Of a stretch of 64,000 nucleotides of DNA, positions 61,097 to 64,000 are shown piece after piece. A program made the translations under genes and the position numbers. Position 1 is the stretch's first letter; the number at the start of each line of letters is the position of its first letter. A model generated the notes under the pieces. It was given only the letters and a program-made list of their open reading frames with translations, had not been told where the DNA came from and searched no databases. Source of the DNA: Psychrobacter sp. 1044 (GTDB taxonomy: Bacteria; Pseudomonadota; Gammaproteobacteria; Pseudomonadales; Moraxellaceae); the NCBI RefSeq assembly GCF_904846525.1, contig NZ_CAJHAZ010000003.1:62001-126000 (forward strand). The letters are read 5' to 3'.

Positions 61097-62527
61097 ATGA
61101 GCGCTGTTTCTATAAATGACAATACACCTAAATATACGCATGAATCTAAACCACAAAGCACTGCAAGCAAGCAAGTTTGTGTGCTTATTGGTCATAGCAT
61201 TGAGGCCATTACTAGCGCCGTGGTGCTGGCAAGTCTAGGTCAGCGCGTGCATCTTTATGCAGGTATTGAGCTATTGACGCAGCAAATACAACAATACAGC
61301 TTTGAGCATCATTTGCAAGCACTGTGGCAGATGTATGAGCAGCAGCAGGTTATTATCAGTACAGCATTACCAGCTAGCGCTGACACGTTAATACAATATT
61401 ATGAAACGGCAAATTTTAGCGACAGTCGTCACATTAATGAGAGCAATGAGAGCAATGAGATTAGTAAGGTTGACGACCAAAGCACCGTTGCGCTTTATTG
61501 GTTATTTTTAGACAGTATCAAGCCAGTATGGGCAGAAGCCAGCTGGATTACTGCCTTCAACCACAGCCATCAGCAATCGTTACCCGTGATTATAAGTGGC
61601 ATTGAGAAACTAGGGGTTGTCTCAGCACTGGCGCAAAATTTGCAGCGCGCGTGGGTCTACTATGTGCCGTTTGTATTCTTGCAAGACGGTGATGCTTATA
61701 GCTCAATGTTGAATCCTTCACTGTGGTTGCTTGGTGAAAAAACAGCCAACAGTAGCCAGCATCTAGAAGTATTGAAGCCGTTAATGCAGCATGCGCGTGC
61801 CGCTCATCACGCTGATATCGCAACGATAGAGTTTGCCCGTAGCAGTATCATGGCGATGCTGGCGACGCGAGTGAGTTTTATGAATGAGATGTCACGCTTG
61901 GCGGACAGTCAACAGGTAGATATCAAGCAAGTCAGTCGTATCATGGGGCTAGACGCGCGGGTCGGCAGCAGTTATCTGCAAGCAGGCTGGGGCTTTGGTG
62001 GTAACACACTACCGACCGAGCTGGCTAAGTTACAGCAGTCCAGCCAAACGCACAGTTTAGAGCTGCCGCTGTTGCAGTCAGTCATGCACATCAACGAAGA
62101 CCAAAAAGAGCTGATATTCCGCAAATTCTGGCAATATTTTGATGGATTTATTGACAATAAAACGGTGATGATTTGGGGCGGTAGTTATAAATCAGGGTCA
62201 GGACGTACCGCAGGCTCAGCCATACATCCATTGTTAGCGTTATTATGGTCTTATAATATTCGTACTTTGGTGTATAGCGATAAAGCACAAGATGAGATTG
62301 CCATGCTTTATCAGCAGCAATCATTACTGCAATTGATTAATAATCCTTATCAGCAGCTAAGTGCCGCACAGGCGATTTTTATCATTAGTTGGTCGCCACA
62401 AGATCAACTAGATATTGCCAAGCTTAATCAACACGCGATGCCAGTATTTGATGCACAAAATGCTCTGACTCGATTACAGATCGATAGTCTGGTAGGCGAT
62501 TATATGGGTATTGGTCGGTCTAAATAG
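61097..62527 (+). CDS. UDP-glucose 6-dehydrogenase relative lacking catalytic residues
   Basis: 476 residues; AAGGTGA before the ATG. Overall architecture follows UDP-glucose/GDP-mannose dehydrogenases: N-terminal Rossmann-like domain, central helix (ARSSIMAMLATRVSFMNEMSRLAD), the GWGFGG loop, and a C-terminal domain with MIWGGSYKSGSGRTAGSA. The catalytic Cys of GFGGSC is replaced by Thr304 (GFGGNT), the following Pro-Lys-Asp by Pro-Thr-Glu, and the N-terminal glycine motif is broken (IGHSIEAI). A Ser/Asn/Glu repeat (NESNESNE) lies near residue 114. It is long and intact in frame, so it may be a non-catalytic or altered enzyme. Confidence 0.75.
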   Translation: MSAVSINDNTPKYTHESKPQSTASKQVCVLIGHSIEAITSAVVLASLGQRVHLYAGIELLTQQIQQYSFEHHLQALWQMYEQQQVIISTALPASADTLIQYYETANFSDSRHINESNESNEISKVDDQSTVALYWLFLDSIKPVWAEASWITAFNHSHQQSLPVIISGIEKLGVVSALAQNLQRAWVYYVPFVFLQDGDAYSSMLNPSLWLLGEKTANSSQHLEVLKPLMQHARAAHHADIATIEFARSSIMAMLATRVSFMNEMSRLADSQQVDIKQVSRIMGLDARVGSSYLQAGWGFGGNTLPTELAKLQQSSQTHSLELPLLQSVMHINEDQKELIFRKFWQYFDGFIDNKTVMIWGGSYKSGSGRTAGSAIHPLLALLWSYNIRTLVYSDKAQDEIAMLYQQQSLLQLINNPYQQLSAAQAIFIISWSPQDQLDIAKLNQHAMPVFDAQNALTRLQIDSLVGDYMGIGRSK

Positions 62528-62558
62528 CGTTATTCAAGATTCAAGTTTTTCAGTTACT

Positions 62559-62594
62559 AAAAAAGCTCGTTGATAATTATCAGCGAGCTTTTTT
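62559..62594. terminator. Bidirectional terminator between ugd-like gene and pgm
   Basis: Nearly perfect 18-bp palindrome (62559-62594, one T-G wobble) with A and T runs at either end; serves both convergent genes. Confidence 0.93.
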
Positions 62595-62633
62595 GATTTT
62601 TAGTCGAAATCACTTATATTAAATCGTATTCGT

Positions 62634-64000
62634 TTACGCTGGTACAGCACCTTGGCTAGCAAGCCATTGCTGAATCTCTTGTATTTTGACTTTGAGCAAA
62701 TCTTTGTTACCACGACTTTCGATATTAAGCCTGATTAGTGGCTCGGTATTCGATGCGCGCAAGTTAAAACGCCACTCTCTGAAGTTAAGACTTAAGCCAT
62801 CGAGCGTCGATTTGGTCGGATTTTCGCTGCTAAATTTTTCCTCAATAGCGCTAATAATAGTTGGCGCACCATTTGTTGTGAGTCGAAAATTAAGCTCGCC
62901 TGAACTTGGATAGGCTTGAATATAGCCGCTGACCAATTCTGATAAAGTCTTACCAGTGACAGACAACAGCTCAATGGTGAGCAGCCATGGAATCATGCCG
63001 CTATCGCAATAGAAAAAGTCACGGAAATAGTGGTGGGCAGACATCTCGCCGCCATAAACCGCGCCAGAGTCACGCATGACTTGCTTAATAAATGAATGTC
63101 CAGATTTACTGATGACAGCCTTACCGTTATGTTCTTTAATCACGGCTTCAGTATTGTAAATGACCCGTGGATCGTAGACGATTGACTCATTTGGGTACTT
63201 ATTCAAAAATGCTTGGGCAAGCATGCCGACGATGTAACTGCCATCAATAAATTCACCATGTTCATCGAATAAAAAGCAGCGGTCAAAGTCGCCATCAAAT
63301 GCAATGCCAAGGTCTGCTTTGTTTTCCAAAACAGCTTGCTGAGTCGCCACTCGATTGGCTTCAATCATAGGGTTGGGGATGCCATTGGGGAAGCTACCAT
63401 CTGGTGTATGATGCAGTTTAATCACTTCAATTGGCGCACCAGCTTGTGCAAGCTTTTCAATCAACAAGTCAACTACGGGTCCCGCACTACCATTGCCTGA
63501 GTTAATCACTAATTTAAGCGATTTGAGCTTATCGGTATCAATAAAAGTCATGACATGATTGATATAAGCGCTTTTATCAGTTAATAATTGCAACGTTCCT
63601 GATCGGTTTTTAGTGATAAATTTCCCAGACTCTGCCAATGCTTGAATCTCTGCCAAACCATCATCGCCACTGATCGGCTTTGAGTGTTCCTTAACCAATT
63701 TTAAGCCGTTATAGTTAATAGGATTATGACTGGCTGTGACCTCAATACCACCCAATGCCTGATAATAACTGGTGGCAAAATAGACCTCTTCTGTACCGCT
63801 CATGCCCAAGTCAATCACATTGACACCAGCATCTACAATACCAGCGATGGTCGCTTGTTTTAATTGCTCGCTTGAATGGCGAATGTCACTACCAATAACG
63901 ATGGCAGGTTTTAGATTTACCATATCATTGTCATGAGCCTCAACCGCCGCACCATAACGCTGAAATAAAATCTGTGCAAAAGCACGACCAATACGGTAAG
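62634..64000 (-). CDS. Phosphomannomutase/phosphoglucomutase, 5' end outside window
   Basis: 455 residues visible; the frame is open to the right edge and reads YRIGRAFAQILFQRYGA upstream of the internal ATG at 63923, as in AlgC/ManB-type enzymes, so the start lies beyond the window. Phosphoserine in TASHNP, metal loop DGDFDRC, sugar loop GGEMSAHHYF and phosphate-binding RASNTEPLIRLNIES are visible. It interconverts hexose 6- and 1-phosphates for GalU or mannose activation. In Acinetobacter the equivalent pgm closes the K-locus flank. Confidence 0.93.
   Translation of the reverse strand, partial: YRIGRAFAQILFQRYGAAVEAHDNDMVNLKPAIVIGSDIRHSSEQLKQATIAGIVDAGVNVIDLGMSGTEEVYFATSYYQALGGIEVTASHNPINYNGLKLVKEHSKPISGDDGLAEIQALAESGKFITKNRSGTLQLLTDKSAYINHVMTFIDTDKLKSLKLVINSGNGSAGPVVDLLIEKLAQAGAPIEVIKLHHTPDGSFPNGIPNPMIEANRVATQQAVLENKADLGIAFDGDFDRCFLFDEHGEFIDGSYIVGMLAQAFLNKYPNESIVYDPRVIYNTEAVIKEHNGKAVISKSGHSFIKQVMRDSGAVYGGEMSAHHYFRDFFYCDSGMIPWLLTIELLSVTGKTLSELVSGYIQAYPSSGELNFRLTTNGAPTIISAIEEKFSSENPTKSTLDGLSLNFREWRFNLRASNTEPLIRLNIESRGNKDLLKVKIQEIQQWLASQGAVPA

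Noticed and set aside
62634-64000. Short phosphomutase starting at 63923
   Set aside because: In-frame codons upstream encode the conserved YRIGRAFAQ segment, so the gene simply continues past the window.

Overview
The window reads as chromosomal DNA of a Moraxellaceae gammaproteobacterium, most likely Psychrobacter. This is inferred from gene order (argH-algZ-algR-hemC-hemD as in Pseudomonadales; a galE-galU-pgi-ugd-like-pgm block resembling the Acinetobacter K-locus flank) and from general protein character; no database search was possible. No tRNA, rRNA, CRISPR array, insertion sequence or prophage gene was recognised.

Positions 1-9700 are mixed housekeeping: the tail of an endonuclease/exonuclease/phosphatase protein, an NADPH-quinone-reductase-like enzyme, an AlkB-like dioxygenase, an alpha/beta hydrolase, an ABC exporter, a DMT transporter, a class I fructose-bisphosphate aldolase, and two tandem paralogous membrane proteins of unknown function. 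Positions 9700-12050 hold thiC behind a TPP riboswitch. Positions 12250-17630 are the phosphate regulon pstS-pstC-pstA-pstB-phoU behind a clear Pho box, with two strong hairpins between pstS and pstC.

Positions 17700-30760 contain yggX, argH, the algZ/algR two-component pair, haem genes hemC-hemD-hemX-like, a thioesterase, ribB with a decayed GTP cyclohydrolase domain, rarA, a small HEXXH protein and a lipoprotein. Positions 30900-46510 form a TCA-cycle block: gltA (divergent), sdhCDAB, sucAB, lpd, sucCD.

Positions 46600-58450 are the most unusual part: a visibly AT-rich surface-glycan island (three glycosyltransferases, an aminated uronic acid pathway, a TviB-type dehydrogenase, a KpsC-like protein) bracketed by two copies of galE that read as identical over 1027 bp in direct orientation. 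Downstream lie galU, pgi, a UDP-glucose-dehydrogenase relative lacking its catalytic cysteine, and the start-truncated (window edge) phosphomannomutase/phosphoglucomutase. Together galE, galU, pgi and pgm supply UDP-hexoses, while the island makes UDP-2,3-diamino-uronate sugars and transfers them; no Wzx, Wzy or Wza-Wzb-Wzc is present in the window.
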